Shown: positions 24,198 through 37,800 of the stretch, in pieces | Layout of the letters: each line of letters opens with the position of its first letter | Numbering within the stretch: the stretch's first letter is position 1 | Source: Vitrella brassicaformis | Lineage: Eukaryota > Sar > Vitrellaceae | Assembly: GCA_001179505.1 (NCBI GenBank) | Contig: CDMY01000303.1 | Location: 23,479-87,478 of the forward strand | Direction of reading: 5' to 3' | Length of the DNA: 64,000 bases | The notes under the pieces: model-generated | Database searches by the model: none | What the model saw: the letters and a program-made list of their open reading frames with translations, nothing else | What the model was told of the DNA's origin: nothing | Program-made: the position numbers and the translations under genes

Positions 24198-27100
24198 ATG
24201 TCGAACCGTTCCGATGGGCAGCCTGAGCCTGAGGAGCCTCAGGCGATGGACGTGGACGTGGACCCCAGCGAGGCGGCTGCCAGTGGTGCGGCTGCTGCTG
24301 CCCCGCCGCCGTGCCGAAAGTCGCAGCGGGTCATCAAGAAGAAGGCTCCGGTAGACGACGAGGAGGACGAGGCGCCCCTGGCGAAGCGCAAGAAGCGCGA
24401 CAACAAGAAGGAGAAGCCGAAGGCCAAGTCTGCGGCTCAGACTCAGAGTGCGGGAGGCACTAAGAAGGGCAACAATGGAGGGGCGGCTGGTGGTGCTGCA
24501 GCTGCAGGGGGTAGGAAGGGCAAGCAGGTCAGGCTTGGGGAGGGGGAAGGGGATGAGGATGAGGAGGACGAGGAGGAGGAGCAGATGAATGACGATGACT
24601 ATGACCTCTGCTGCCTCGTCTGCGGACAGGTCGGGAGGGAGGGAGGGAGGGAGAGGGAGGGGGGGATGCAGATCAGTTCTGTTCGTTGGCTGCGCATGGT
24701 TGTGTGGTTGTGTGGTTGTCTGTGTTGTGTGCGCAGGGCGGCAATTTCGTGTGTTGCTACGCATGCCCCCGCGTGTACCACCTCGAGTGCATCGGACACA
24801 ACCGGTCGGTCGGTATGCGGACAAAACCACACCACACCACACCCCCACAGATCAACGCGTCTTCCTGTCCTCCTCCCTCCCTCCTTGTCTTGTCTTCTGT
24901 TCCACTGGACCATATGGACCATGCCATGCAGTGCCTCCCGGGAGCGTGACTGGCTGTGCGGGTGGTGTGACGGCTCCGACTACTCCCCATCCAGCAACAA
25001 GCGCCAACACCACCAGCAGCAGCACAAGAACAAGGCCAGCCCCACACAGCCACCACCAGAACCGGCCATCGGTCTCCCACCGCCCCCTCCCCCAAATCAG
25101 GCCAGCGCCGCGGCTGCGGCTGCGGCTGTTTCGAGCTCCAGCAGCTCGTGTGCCGCCGCCAATGTGGCCATGGGCGCCACAGCCACAGGCGGGGAGGGGG
25201 CTGCCGAGGGAGAGCCGGGGGATCAGAAACAGGTGTGGCTGGCATGTCCCACGGCACGGACTCGATCTCATCTCACTCATCACTGTGCGCGTTTGTGTAG
25301 GCTGTGGCTGGGGCGGGTGGGTTGGCGGATTGTGAGATGGCCGAGGGTAGCGAGGAGCCATGTGTGCAGGGAGGAGAGGGTAGTGGTAAGCGTAGCAGCA
25401 AGGGCGGGGCCGTTGCCAGGGAGGGCAGCGAGGAGGGTAGCGATGAGATGGATGACGCGGACATGATGGTCGCCACGCAGAAGGCTGTGACCGATATCAA
25501 AGGGGGCAGCGAGGAGGGTAGCGATGAGATGGATGACGCGGACATGATGGTCGCCACGCAGAAGGCTGTGACCGATATCAAAGGGGGCAGCGAGGAGGGT
25601 AGCGATGAGATGGATGACGCGGACATGATGGTCGCCACGCAGAAGGCTGTGACCGATATCAAAGGTGGGCGGTGGGCGGAGGGCGGTGGGGGAGGGGACA
25701 CATGGGACACATTCTTGACGTTATCGACGTCCGTCAGGCAAGTGTTTGGGCGGTGGGTTTCTGTCCAACCACTTCTTGGTCCACCTGGGCTCCAAGCTCG
25801 AGTACATCGACAGACTCCTCAAGGTCAGGTCACTCACTGACTGACTCAACCAACCAACCAACCACACAACCACCACACCACACCCACGAAAAACCCCTGT
25901 GTTGTGTTGATGAACGAACATGGATGTGATGTGTCTGTGCAGTTGTGCGTTCGGATGGGTGTGCACGCCGACGCCGCCGATGACGTCTTTGGCAAAGACG
26001 AATTCGGTGTCAACAGGTGCCTCAGGGACCGACTCAACAATCTCGCGTACGCTCACACACACAGAAGGGAAACTCACTCGCTCGCCGTTCTGTTAAAACT
26101 TTGTCAAATGAATGCCTGGACGGATGGACGGATGGATGGATGTGTTGTGTTGTGTTGTGTTGTGACGTTCCTTTTGTGTGCAGGCTTGAGCGCATCTTGC
26201 CGGCGGTTGTGTCGTCCTCTCCCTCGCAGGCCTGTCTGGACTTCCACCAGGACGGCTGGACCACCGTCGACGAGGCACTCACTGAGGATGAGGTAAGTTA
26301 GTAAGGTGCGGAGGGTGGGGACACACCACACCACACGTGTGTCTGTCTGTGTGTGTGTGTGCAGGTGAATGAGCTGCACGACTGTGTGGTGGACTCGTTC
26401 AACACGTACATGCGCGAGATCAACAGCCGCGACAGACACCACGTACTCGAGCAAGGCGGCTTCGACGTCATCAAGAAACGGTCATGCCAAGTCATTGTCA
26501 GACCCATATCTATCTGTCTGGGTGGGTGCCTGCCTGCTCATGGGTTTGGTGTGTGCGCAGTGGGTACAACCGCTACGATTTGACGATCCCCAAGCTCAAG
26601 CAGCCTCAGTCGTTCCCCTGCCTGCACAGGACCGCCACCCGCGCGCCGCCCTGGCTGCCTCTCGTGGCTGAAATACTCAACACAGGTGCCTGTTGACCAT
26701 CGAATGCACCACACACACATGCATGTGTGTATGTATGTGTGTGTGTGTGCGTGTGTTGTCAGGTCGTGAGGACGGTCGTTGTGGTATGTCCCAGGTGGAG
26801 CTCAAGCACGTGGGCTGCATGCTCTCGCTGCCCAAGTCTGCCGACCAGGTACCATACCAACACACCTGCAGGCACCGAGATGGATGGCCTGGTGCCCGTG
26901 TGTACGCGCGTGTGTGTGTGTGTGTGTGTGTGTCTGCAGAGCATTCACACGGATGGCCCTCACCTCAGCGAGGAGGAGCACCTCAGGTGGGTGGGTGGGT
27001 GGGTGGATGGAGGGTGAATGGCTGCATCCGTCGGTTTGCTTGTGCGTGCGTGTGTGCAGGGCCCACTGCGTCAACGTGTTTGTGCCGCTGGAGGACATCA

Positions 27101-27829
27101 CCAAGAGCATCGGACCCACAGGTGGGTGAGTGAGTCTGTCTACCCACCAGCCACTCCACTCACTGTACTGCCACACATGACATGCATCACTCGATCAGTC
27201 CCCCCTCTGTCTGCCTGTCTGCCTGTCTCCCTGTCTCCCTGCCTGTCTGCCTGTCATTGTGTTGTGCATTCATTCAGAGCTGCATCCCCGCTCGCAGTTT
27301 CTGTGGAGCTACTGGGGCGGGCAGCTGGACGGGGCCGAGGACCACCTGGCACCAGTGACCCCCTGCCTAAACAAGGGCGCCGCCCTCCTCTTCGACTACA
27401 GACTCAAGTAACCCAAGCCAACGGAGGGAGGGGAGGGCACTCACGTGCTGTGTCGTGTTGTGTGGGCCGCCGGGCGGATTGGCCATGAAAGGTGGTGTCT
27501 GTGTCTCTGTCTGTGTCTCTGTCTGTGTGCGTTGCGTTGCAGGCACCGTGGTCTGGCGAACAAGACGCAGCGTCTGCGGCCCGTCATCTACCTCACCTAC
27601 AGACGAAAAGGGGTACTGTACCGGCATACAAGCACACACACACACACACACAACGAACAAGCAGCTCCGTGGAATGCTCTGTCTGTCTGTCTGTCTGTGT
27701 GCAACACCAAAGGACAACTGGCTGGACAAGGACAACTTCCACCGTGGGCGGTTCCCCAAGCTGCTCACACAGACCACCGCCGCGATGAAGGCGGAGAGCG
27801 AGAAAGCCGCAGACAGCAGACACAACTAG
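24198..27829 (+). CDS. PHD finger fused to a PhyH-type 2-oxoglutarate/Fe(II) dioxygenase
   Basis: The start is ATG 24198 (MSNRSDGQPEPEEPQAMDVD). Exons 24198-24629, 24737-24804, 24932-25232, 25301-25664 and 25738-25823 join in phase; later ones are near 25942, 26184, 26365, 26562, 26762, 26939, 27060, 27277, 27541 and 27713-27829. The N-terminus is basic and acidic low-complexity sequence. A PHD zinc finger follows: CCLVCG, CCYACPRVYHLEC and WLCGWC give the Cys4-His-Cys3 order. An acidic linker with three perfect 27-residue repeats leads to a catalytic region of about 450 residues. In it SIHTDGPHLS supplies the HxD iron ligands, LKHRGLANKT the distal His and RLRPVIYLTY the 2-oxoglutarate Arg; GPTELHPRSQFLW is typical of phytanoyl-CoA dioxygenase-like enzymes. 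The PHD suggests a histone-tail-directed nuclear enzyme; the substrate is unknown. Confidence 0.85.
25424..25666 (+). repeat. Three perfect 81-bp tandem repeats in a coding exon
   Basis: Copies begin at 25424, 25505 and 25586 and look identical at nucleotide level. Each encodes 27 residues containing SEEGSDEMDDADMMVATQK, so the exon stays in frame. The perfect identity implies a recent expansion or active homogenisation. Confidence 0.92.
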
Positions 27830-28676
27830 ACGCAGACACACCGATGGGGAGACAGAGACGCCGACAGAGAGAGAGAGAGGGATGGTGGATAGCGGGGCGG
27901 AGGAGGGGGGGAGGGGATGGTCACAGTGCTGTGAGATCATGGTGCCAGGTAGCTGGTCAACTGACCCTGTAGGTTAGACTCGCTCAATCGTATTTTTGGT
28001 CCCTTCCTGCGGGAATGCGGGAATGCGTGAGTGGATGGTGCGTGAGACGGCTGCCGACGGACTCTTGCTTGACCGACAGCGTCCTACGGATGTTGGCAAT
28101 TGGATGGATGGATGGATGGATGGATGGAGGCACAGCAGCCGTCACAACAGCCTTTTCACTCAATTCAATCATGCGCACACGCACACACACACACCCACAC
28201 ACACGCCCAACAGCCAGCCAACTCGGTCAGTCCCAGACATGACACACACACACACAGAGCCACATGCACACGAACGAACGAACGCGTTTCTGTCGGTCGG
28301 TTGGTCACAAAACACTCCACTCACTCACTCACGTCACTCCCATCCAGCGTGTTGTGTTTGATTGTGTGCGAGAGAGAGGATGAAGCCGGCAGGCAACCGA
28401 TAGATAACCATAACAGCAAAGACAGACAGGGGGCAAGCAAACGAGTGGGTGGGGAAAACCGAGAGGAGGGAGCCTAGGGCGAGTGGGACGGGACGGGGAG
28501 GGAGGGAGGGCAAGGAGGGGTGGCGCTGATGGGCAGGCACTTCTAGCATGCATTCGATTAGGCAGAAGAGCAACAATAGCAATACATACATCGCGGTCAG
28601 TCGGTCGGCCGGTCATGTCAAAATCGCAGGCAGGAATGAGACACTGAGGTGAGGTGAAATGGGGTGGGAAGAGAGA

Positions 28677-28707
<31 letters not shown>

Positions 28708-29011
28708 CAAACACTTCGGCCAGTCAGTCAGTCAGTCAAAAGAGCGAGCGACCAATACACACACACGCCTACACCAAAAGAGAGAGAGAGATCGATCCAT
28801 GATGATGAACAACCCAACCAACCAGCGCACGCACCCCACACGACACACATCATTCTTGTGAACGAACAGAGCTTGCGGGCTCGCAAGCTGAGAGAAAGGA
28901 AGAGCGAGGCCATCCATCCATCCACCCACCCTCTCCCAGCGCGTCACGAAAAAATGATACACCCTTCCGTGCCTGGTGATCTCTGCTCTGCCTCTGGCAC
29001 ACGCCAGGGCA
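27830..29011. other. Convergent intergenic region
   Basis: About 1.2 kb between the stop codons of the PHD-dioxygenase gene and eIF4G. It is dense in microsatellites: (GGAT)n near 28103, (CA)n near 28185-28205 and 28242, (GAAC)n near 28272, (GA)n near 28677-28710, (CAGT)n near 28720. No gene is supported on either strand. Confidence 0.5.
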
Positions 29012-31817
29012 TCACGCCGCGCCGCATCGCTGCTTTAAATCTGCAATAAGGTCCTCCGGCACCACACAGCACTCGGCGTCCTCACCTGCACACACACACA
29101 CACACACACATGCGCAACGAGGAAGGGGTGCTTGTGGTGGTGATGGTGGTGGTGGAGTTATGTGTGGTGCCCCTTGGTCTTTCTTCCTACGGACTCACTT
29201 GCGCATGTGGCGATGAAGTCCTGTGCGATGATGTCCTTGAGCTTGGGCAGGTCCAGCAGCAGGTCGTCCAGGTACTCGGCGAACTCACGCACACTGCCAC
29301 CACCAACACACACACACACACACAACAGACAGAGACAGACAGACAGACAGACAGAAGGAGAGATAAAGGCAGGGAGGGCCACAGGTCAGTCAATCCACGC
29401 CCCCATAGAAGTCTATGTGTGTGTATGCGTGTGGTGTGGGTGGTATCGTGGTCAAGCTCGGCCTTCTGATAAGGTCGTCACTGCCCCCCCCTCCACAACC
29501 AGGAGGACGGAGAGGAGACTCTAGAATCCTTCCTTCCCGAAGACAACAGCTCTCTCATCATCCCAACCCTCCCTGTCTCCCTCCCTCCCTCCCTCCTGCC
29601 CTGCCTGTCTGCCTGACTGCCAAGAGAGTTCACTGACCCGTCTTGAATGGCGTCTGGTGTGAGTGGTGCCGGGCTGCCGTCGGTCGATGGCTTGGCCAGG
29701 AGGATCAGCAGCCGGTAACACACGGCCCGCTCCGACTCTTTGCGCTCCGCTATCCAAGACATCAAATCTGACACCACACGCTGGTCGATCCACAACACAC
29801 ACGTGACGGGAGCGAGAGAGAGAGAGGGAGAGAGAGAGAGAGTCACATCAATCACACAACATGTATTATGGATCCTGCTGTGTGTGGGGGTGGGGGTGTG
29901 TGTGTGGGCGTATGTACCGATTGTATGTCTGCCGATATGGCCATATCAGCAAAGTTCTTCGTCACGTCCTCGAGGTCATTTGAAAAGGTCTGACGCGCGC
30001 ACACACAGAGAGACAGAGGGAGAGATAGATAGGCCGACACGCATGAGGGAGGGAATCTAGCTATCCATCTGAAGTCTCTGCAGCACTCACTGCTGGCGTG
30101 CCTGTCTGCCTGTCTGCCTGTCTGTCTGTCTGTCTGTGTGTGTGTCTGTCGAAGCCCGTACATATTCCTTGATGTAATCCTTGGCCTTTGACCGCATCCG
30201 GTGAACCAAGTCCTCCTGACATGACGACCAACCAAACCACGCGCAAATCAACCAAAGGAAGGAATGAAGAATCAATCCACCTCACCACCTGGCTCGCCTC
30301 TCTCCCTTACCCGGTCCTCGTCAGCAGGGGCCGCCGACGCAGGCTGAGGGCTCGTCCCCTCCTCTGCACCACCCCCGGCTGCTGCTGCTGCAGCTGATGA
30401 AGTGGACCTCTCGTCAGCGGCCGTTGGCTGCGTGGGCGGGGGTGTGGGTGTGGTAGCAGTGCCCCTGGCCCTCTCCTCCTTCTCGCGCTCGCGACGCTGC
30501 CGCCTCTCCCGCCGCTCCTCGTCGCGATCGCCCCGCAGGTCGCTGCCCTTGAGCACACGGCGGGACGTTATCACACTGCACACACAGACAGACAGACACG
30601 GACAGAAAGGCATCCGGTGGTTGCAGGTAGCGGGACACAAGTGCAGCTGAGGCCCATGGGTATGACGCGGTGCGCGGGCCCATACCTGGTTGGCTGCCCA
30701 GGGGTGCGGGATGCGACGCGAGAGGCCTCCTGGGGACGGGATGACTGACGAACACAACACAGGGAGATAGAGGGAGGGACACACCACCGTGACACTCATC
30801 GGCAAGAAGATGCGGTGTTGGTGTGGCGTGTTGCAAAGTGTTGTGTCGCTTACACTGGCAGCAGCAGCAGCAGCAGCGGCTTGCTGTGCGGGTTTGTTCT
30901 TCCTGCCGCCGACAGTGGCCCACTCGTCGGCGGCGGGGGGCTCGGGCGCCGCGCTGGGGGTCGGCAGCAGACCCTCCGATGGGGGAGCCAACCCACGCAA
31001 CTCCTGCACACACAGACACACACAGATGATTGTGTGTGTGTCTTGGGGGCAGGGGCTATTGCATCAACCAGGTTGGTTTTGCTGAGCACGATGTCCTCTC
31101 CCTTTTCCTCGACGTGTTGTCTGTGGATGTCCCTCAGCTTGGAGGGGCCCTGCACCTTGCCCGGCTTCACCACCTGGCGCCAACCGTTCGCTCGCAGATC
31201 CAACACATCCTACGACCATTGAACCACCATAGATAGCCAAACATGCACACACACAGACAGACATCCAATCTCCTGTCTATGGCGCCTCTGTCTGTCTGTC
31301 TGCCTCAGGTACTTACTTTCATGAGGCACCTGACACGGATGCCGAGGTTTTCGTCGCGCGACTTCTCCTCTAGCTTGTGGAACCACTGCTGCAGATCCGC
31401 TCGCCTATTCCACTGCAGCAGCGAGGGATGGATGGATGCATGGATGGATGGATGGCACACACCCACACACACACATATGAAGGTGCAGATGTGCAGGGGA
31501 TGTGTGCTTGTGGGTGGCGTGTTGGTTGCTCACGTCTTGCGCCACATCGTACACGGGCCCGATGGTCGTGAGGAAGGTGCACACGCACTCCTGCACACAC
31601 AACACACACCCCGAGGGATGGATGGATGGATGAAGGGTGCTCTGTGTGCGCAGGGGTGTGTGCGTTGGTAGGTGTCTTACGAATTGTGCCTCTCCCTGTT
31701 TGCCTTGTTTCTCGCCGTAGTGCCAGAGCTCGTCGAGGCACACAAACAGCAACTTGGCGCTCAAGATACGCTCGATCAGCAGCTGACCTGCACCACACAC
31801 ACACACACATACACAAA

Positions 31818-31858
<41 letters not shown>

Positions 31859-34800
31859 GTGTGGTCAGTCAGAGTTGTTGGGAGTTTCTGTCTGTCTGCG
31901 TCAAGCAAGGTGTGCCACCACGTAACGTACCCACGAATTTGATATTGCCGAGCATCTGGTTCTTGTACTTGAAATAAGCCTCCGTGTAGTCGTCACCTGC
32001 AGGCACCGACACAACACAAACACATGGCATGGAGAGGGCCCAGGGCCGTTTATGGTGAGTGAGTGAATGGATGGAGGTCTGGACAGGTAGGTGGGCGCGC
32101 GTGGGAGGGTACCAGTGAGGTCGTTGAGATTGTCAGGCGGCTTCAGGTACTTCTCAAACGACTCTTGACACCGATTCAACAGGATCCTGGGACGAACGAC
32201 ACACGCCCACACACACACACACACACACGCGAAACCACGTCCGGGGAAGAGAAGACACTTGCAAGAATGGATGCATGCATGAGTGCAGTGCACTGCCCAC
32301 CTTCTGAACTCCTTGTCCTCTTCTGTGCCCTCCTTCTGTCCGTCGGCCTTGTCCCCCTTGTCCATGATGGCCTTCAGATCGTCCTTCAGACGCACACACA
32401 GCTGAGAATACATCTGATGGAGCGATGGATGACCCACACAGACAGACAGACAGACAGACAGAAGAAAGGGTGTGTGTGTGTGTGTGATGTGTTGTGTACC
32501 TCGATGAAGTGGTGCTGCGTGGTGGCCTTCTCAAAGACCATCCCCACGAGCGCCTCAATCTGATCGACAGACACAGACAGACATGACATGCATACGCACA
32601 CACACACACACACACACGGGACCTCCATTCCTTGCCGTCTCCTGACTCCCTCGCCGCCTCACTCACCTCAGAGTTTTGAGTGATTCCAGCGTCGAGTATC
32701 TGTTGGTAGAGCCGGTCGAACTTTTCGATCGTCAGCTTGTTCAGGATGCCCTTCAACGCACGCAACACCGCCTCAGACTCGTTCCTGCACAGACACACAG
32801 ACAGACACACAGACAGACGGAACGACGTCGTGTCACAGTATGCATGCTGTGTTGTGTGTTGTAGGTAAACTTACTGTTCAACCTTGGTCTTCTTCATCGA
32901 GGCGACCCATGAGTTCTCACCCACCACCAGCTTATTGCGATCGCGGTCACGGTCACGGCCTGAAGAAGGCAGTGCAGAGGCAGGGAGGCGACAAGCGTGT
33001 CTCCTATCTATCTAGCGGCTCTTTCTCTCCCCCTACTCCCCCTCCCNNNNNNNNNNNNNNNNNNNNNNNNNNNNNNNNNNNNNNNNNNNNNNNNNNNNNN
33101 NNNNNNNNNNNNNNNNNNNNNNNNNNNNNNNNNNNNNNNNNNNNNNNNNNNNNNNNNNNNNNNNNNNNNNNNNNNNNNNNNNNNNNNNNNNNNNNNNNNN
33201 NNNNNNNNNNNNNNNNNNNNNNNNNNNNNNNNNNNNNNNNNNNNNNNNNNNNNNNNNNNNNNNNNNNNNNNNNNNNNNNNNNNNNNNNNNNNNNNNNNNN
33301 NNNNNNNNNNNNNNNNNNNNNNNNNNNNNNNNNNNNNNNNNNNNNNCTCCCCCTCCCCCCCCCCCCCCCCCCCCCCCCCCCCGTCTCTGGTGGGTGCTGA
33401 CCTCCCCTCCAGCCGCTGTCGTCCTCACGAACATCGCGCCTGACAGACGAGACACGCAACAGAGACAGACGAGCATGGCGTCTGTAGGTCAAGTGGCCGC
33501 GGCACCTATGTTTGTTTTACTTACCATTTGTCGCGGCTCCACTTGTCCGCATCATCACGATCACGGTCGCGCTGACCAGCCAAGCGAATCCATCACACAC
33601 ACACACAGACGCCACAGCCTCCGTCCGCCGTCCGTCGGTTGGTCCATCCAATAAGTGCATGTGCATGTGTGTGCTTACGTCGTCTCTCCGGCTGTCCCTG
33701 TCTGCCGCAGTGCTGTCCCGTGGCCTGCCCCCGGCCTGCTCCCGGACGTTCCTGAAGTCGACCTCCCTCTGGAAGGTCCCGAACTTGCCCGCACCACCCG
33801 GGAGGCGCGCTGCTGAGCCGCCTGGCCGGAAGATGCCCTTCCGGGAACCGCCCGCACGGTCGATCTCGCTGCTCTCGGTCGGCGCGGCCGAGTGGTCTGA
33901 AGGTGGATAAATGGATGGATGGATGGATGGATGGATAGGTGGGTGGGAGGCACTAGCTGTCATTCATTCGTTCGTTGTGATTGTGTACCCTTGAGCAGGT
34001 AGGGAGGGATGTTGTGGTTGTCTGGCAGCCTCTGGCAGTACTCCTGAGGCAGGCAGATCAGAACACACATACACAGCTCAATGAGATAGATGTGCACACC
34101 ACACAGGCATGCAATCAATGCATTCAGTCACTGCACTCACCCACTGCAGACATACGTGTGATGTCTATCTGTCTGTGTTTCTGTCTTCGGCACGGAGCGG
34201 AGGGACATACATACCTTGTCTTTGAAGGACTTGAGGAAGTCGATGGGGTAGAACCGCGGGCCACTCCCACTCGCCAGACTCGCGTAACGCGACGACGGAG
34301 ATGCCTCGGGGGGAGCACTGCAGAGAGAACAGCAAACATACGAACGAACGAACGTGTATGTGATGTGCATTCCTTTCCCTGTGTATGTGATGTGCATTCC
34401 TTTCCCTAAGTCCGCGTCCACCACCCATGCCATGCCGTGTACTGTGCTCACATGGCGGGCGCCCCCATGGCGTCGTAGATGTCGTCCGGCGGCAGTCCCG
34501 GGCTCATGACATCGCTGGTGCTGGGCCCGCCGACAGAGCTGCTCCTGTACACCCCCGACGGCTGATCCGAGTCCGTCTGCTCCTCCTCAGCCTCATCCAG
34601 CTCGCCCGCATCCTCACGGTCGCCCTCCACACCCTCGTCCATCGCCGCCTCGGGAGCACCTGGGTGGGCCGCGGCGGGCACTGGCGCGGCGGGTACTGGG
34701 GGCTGGGGCGGAAGGGGAGGGGGAGGGGGAGAGGGAGAGGGTGCAGACGGCGTCTCCTCCGTCTTGTCGGCGGCCGCTGGGCTGACCGCGCTGGCCTTGA

Positions 34801-37800
34801 CCTCATCTGAAGCGGGGATGGGCTCCTCGTCTCGGGCCGGCTTTTCCTTGGGCGGCTCCTCAACCACGGGCGGCGCCTCCTTGGCCGCCCCCTGCGACTC
34901 TGCTGCGATGGTGTCCTGCTTGACAGGCGCCAGGGGCTCCTCCTTGACCGCCTCAATCACGGCTTCGTCCACCTTTGTCTCGCCCGCCGGTGTCTCGCGC
35001 TCGGCTGGCGCGGCCTCAGCCTCCGCAGCAGGAGGTGCAGCCGGCTCGTCTGAGGGCTCACCCTGCACGTCGACCAGACCGGCTGTGGCGTCCCCGGCTG
35101 ATTCCTCCACTTCAGGAGCAGCAGATGGCTGCTCCTGCTCATTGACAGCCGCTGCAGCAGCCGAGTCGCCCTTCTCCTGATCAGCAGCAGCAGCAGCGGC
35201 GCCCTCGCCCTCAGGAAGGTTGTCCTTGGGAAGTGTCGTTGCCTCAGCCTCGGCTTCGGGAGCTGTCTGCGGCGGCTCCAGCCTGGCCTCATCCTCCTTT
35301 GCCGCTGGCACAGGCTTGGTCACGGCTGGAGGCTCCGGCGCTGCGGACTTCTCGGCGGTCTTGGGCTCGCCCACTACTGACGCCCATGACTTGGCTCCTG
35401 TGGCTGCGGGAGACTTCTCGGGGGCAGCCGCCTTGGCCACGGGCGGCACGGGGGGCGCAACTCTTTTTTCCTTGGCAGCAGCAGCAGCAGCAGCAGCAGC
35501 AGGGCCAGCAGCCAGCGGCTTGCTGGTGGTGCTGTCGGTCTTCCGGCCCGCAGCGTCATCAGCCGCCATGGAAGGCTCCTTCTTCGGACCAACTGGCTTC
35601 TCTGCCGCCGCGATGGTGGGTGCCGCCTGTTGCTGCGGCTGGGGTGGCTGGGGTCTCCTGTCGCCTCCAGCGGGCACCGGGCCGACGGGCATGCCCCTGC
35701 CCCTCCCGATGGCCGAGGTGCTAGGGCTGACCCTCGGCTTGGCGGCGGCCGGCGAGGGCTTCCTCTTGGCCATGTCGGCCCAGCTGGGTGTCTTGCTCTC
35801 GCTCGGAGATGACGCCGGTGAGGGCTCTGCTGGCGCAGGGGTTTGTGGAGCGGGGGGCTGTGTCTGTCGAAGGGCGAGGGCTGAGGGAGATGGGGACGCA
35901 GAGGGAGGGGACGGCGCAGATGCCTCAGAGGACGGCGCCGAGGGCGGCTTGGCAGGGGCGGATGGCGCACCAGCAGCCACGGCAGCCGAAGCCGGGGCAG
36001 GAGCGGTTGGCTCCTTTGGCTCCTTCGCCGCCACCGTCGGTGCTGGTGCTGGCGCTGGTGCTGCTGGTGCTGATTCCTGCCCATTGCGTTGGTCGGCCGC
36101 TGGTGCCTTGCGCGCCTTGCCGTCCTTGTCCTTCCGCTCGTCACCGCCCGTCTTGTCCTTGTCCTTCTCCTTAGCGGCGGTGTCCAAGGCAGCGGCCTCC
36201 GCGGACGATGCCGACTTGGGGGACGATGCCGCCGCACCGGTTACACCACCCTCCCCTGGCCTGGGCTTCCTGCCCTTGTCTCTGTCCTTGTCCTGATCCT
36301 CTCCGCCCTTGCCGCCCTTGGCCTTGCTGCTGTCCTGCACGTCGTTGCCCGCCGATGCGGCCGCAGCTGGCTGCTGGGGCTGCTGTGTTGGCGGTGGGTG
36401 GTAGGGGATGACGGGAGGATGCGAGACGGGCGTGGTCTGTCCGCTGGTCTCCTTGGGTGAGCTGGCAGGGGGCGAGGGAGAGGCTGCAGCGGTGCCTCGT
36501 CCCATGCCCCGTGGGGCCGGTCCCATCTTGGGCCCTGCGGTGGTGCCCTTGGCTTGTGCGGGTGTGAACTGCTTGGGGGGGCCGGCCTTGGGTGCGGGAG
36601 CCTTGGCCGTGTTCTTCTTGAGACGGTCAGCCCATGACAATGGACCTGTCAGACAGACAGACAGACAGACGAAGAGACATGAGGGTGTCCTTGATTGCTC
36701 TCTTTGTCTGTCTGTCTGGTGTCATTGCGTACCCTGTTTCTCGGGCTCAGGTTGTGGCGGAGGGTCCTTGGGCGCCTCTGCGGTCTCAGCGGGCTTGCTC
36801 ACGCTCGGTGCCGCCTCCTTGCGTGCCTCCGGGGCAGGTGTCGCTGTGGCAGCTCCCCGCTTGGAGGCCTCAGCAGGAGCAGCCGATGGTGAGGGAGACT
36901 TGTCTTTCTCCTCTGGAGGGGCCCCAGCGACACCCCTCCCCCCCTCCTCCTTCTCGCCCTTGACAGCCTCCTCCTTTGCCGTGCTGCCGGTGGCGCCTTC
37001 ACGAGGCTTGCCCCCATCCTCCTTGGCCCCCTCCCGCTGACTCTCGGTCTTGCCGCTCGGTGCTGGTGTTTTTTCTTTCGGCGGCGGGTCAGCCACACCG
37101 TTCCCTCTCCGCCGGTCGGGCTGTCCCTCGTGTGTCTGCTGGGCGATGGCCCCCTCGTCCTGACCCTGATTGTGGCCCTCCCCGCGGCTGTCTGTCTTCT
37201 TCTGCGGCTGTGGGGGGTCCTTGGTCTTCCTCTCGACCGCCTCGCCCTCGCTGCTGCCGTCCTTGAGTGAGCAGGGGGCGGTGCCGGTGTCGCTGGTGCT
37301 GCCCGAGAGGGGCGGGACGGCCTCGCCCCGGATGATGGACGGGAAGGCCGACGCGTTGGTGGGTGAGAAGGGCTGGGCGCTCGGGTTGAGGGCCGCACCG
37401 CCTGTGGTGCCGGCCGACGAAGGTGTGGGGGCGCCGCTGGGGGCGGCAGCCTTGCCGAGGATCTTGACCTGGCCGTGCACCTTCTTGTCGAGATCCCGCT
37501 GCAGCGTATCAGCATAGCTCCGACCTGCACACATCAAACCCATCACATGCATACATCGCCACAGTCATATCTCCCTCCCTCCCTCCGTCCCTCCCTCCCC
37601 AGCCACGCACCTGTTGCGGGCGTGTTGGGCGCGCTGGCAGGTGGGGGAGGAGGGGGTGGGGGCGGGGGGTGAGCCTTGGCCGCCGGGGCTGGGGAGCTCT
37701 CGACGGAGGGAACGACACTCATGTTCGGCGTCCCAGTGGCGGGGGATGACGCCAACGGATGGTGGTGGCTCTGCCCGCCTGAGAAACTGTTGTTGCGGAT

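Noticed and set aside
28100-28130. CRISPR-like array of regularly repeated units
   Set aside because: These are plain tetranucleotide microsatellites (GGAT/CCAT and TCTG/CAGA) without spacers, in a eukaryotic genome.
32840-33492. Long frames crossing the N block near 33.0-33.5 kb
   Set aside because: They stay open only because N gives no stop codon.
33873-33905. tRNA-like string GCGGCCGAGTGGTCTGAAGG resembling a tRNA-Leu/Ser D-arm
   Set aside because: No anticodon arm or T-arm follows, and the bases are coding on the other strand in the Ser/Arg-rich part of eIF4G.
35220-36296. 358-residue plus-strand open frame
   Set aside because: It is the antisense shadow of the long Ala/Pro/Glu-rich eIF4G exon; its Ala/Gly-rich sequence mirrors the GC-biased coding strand.
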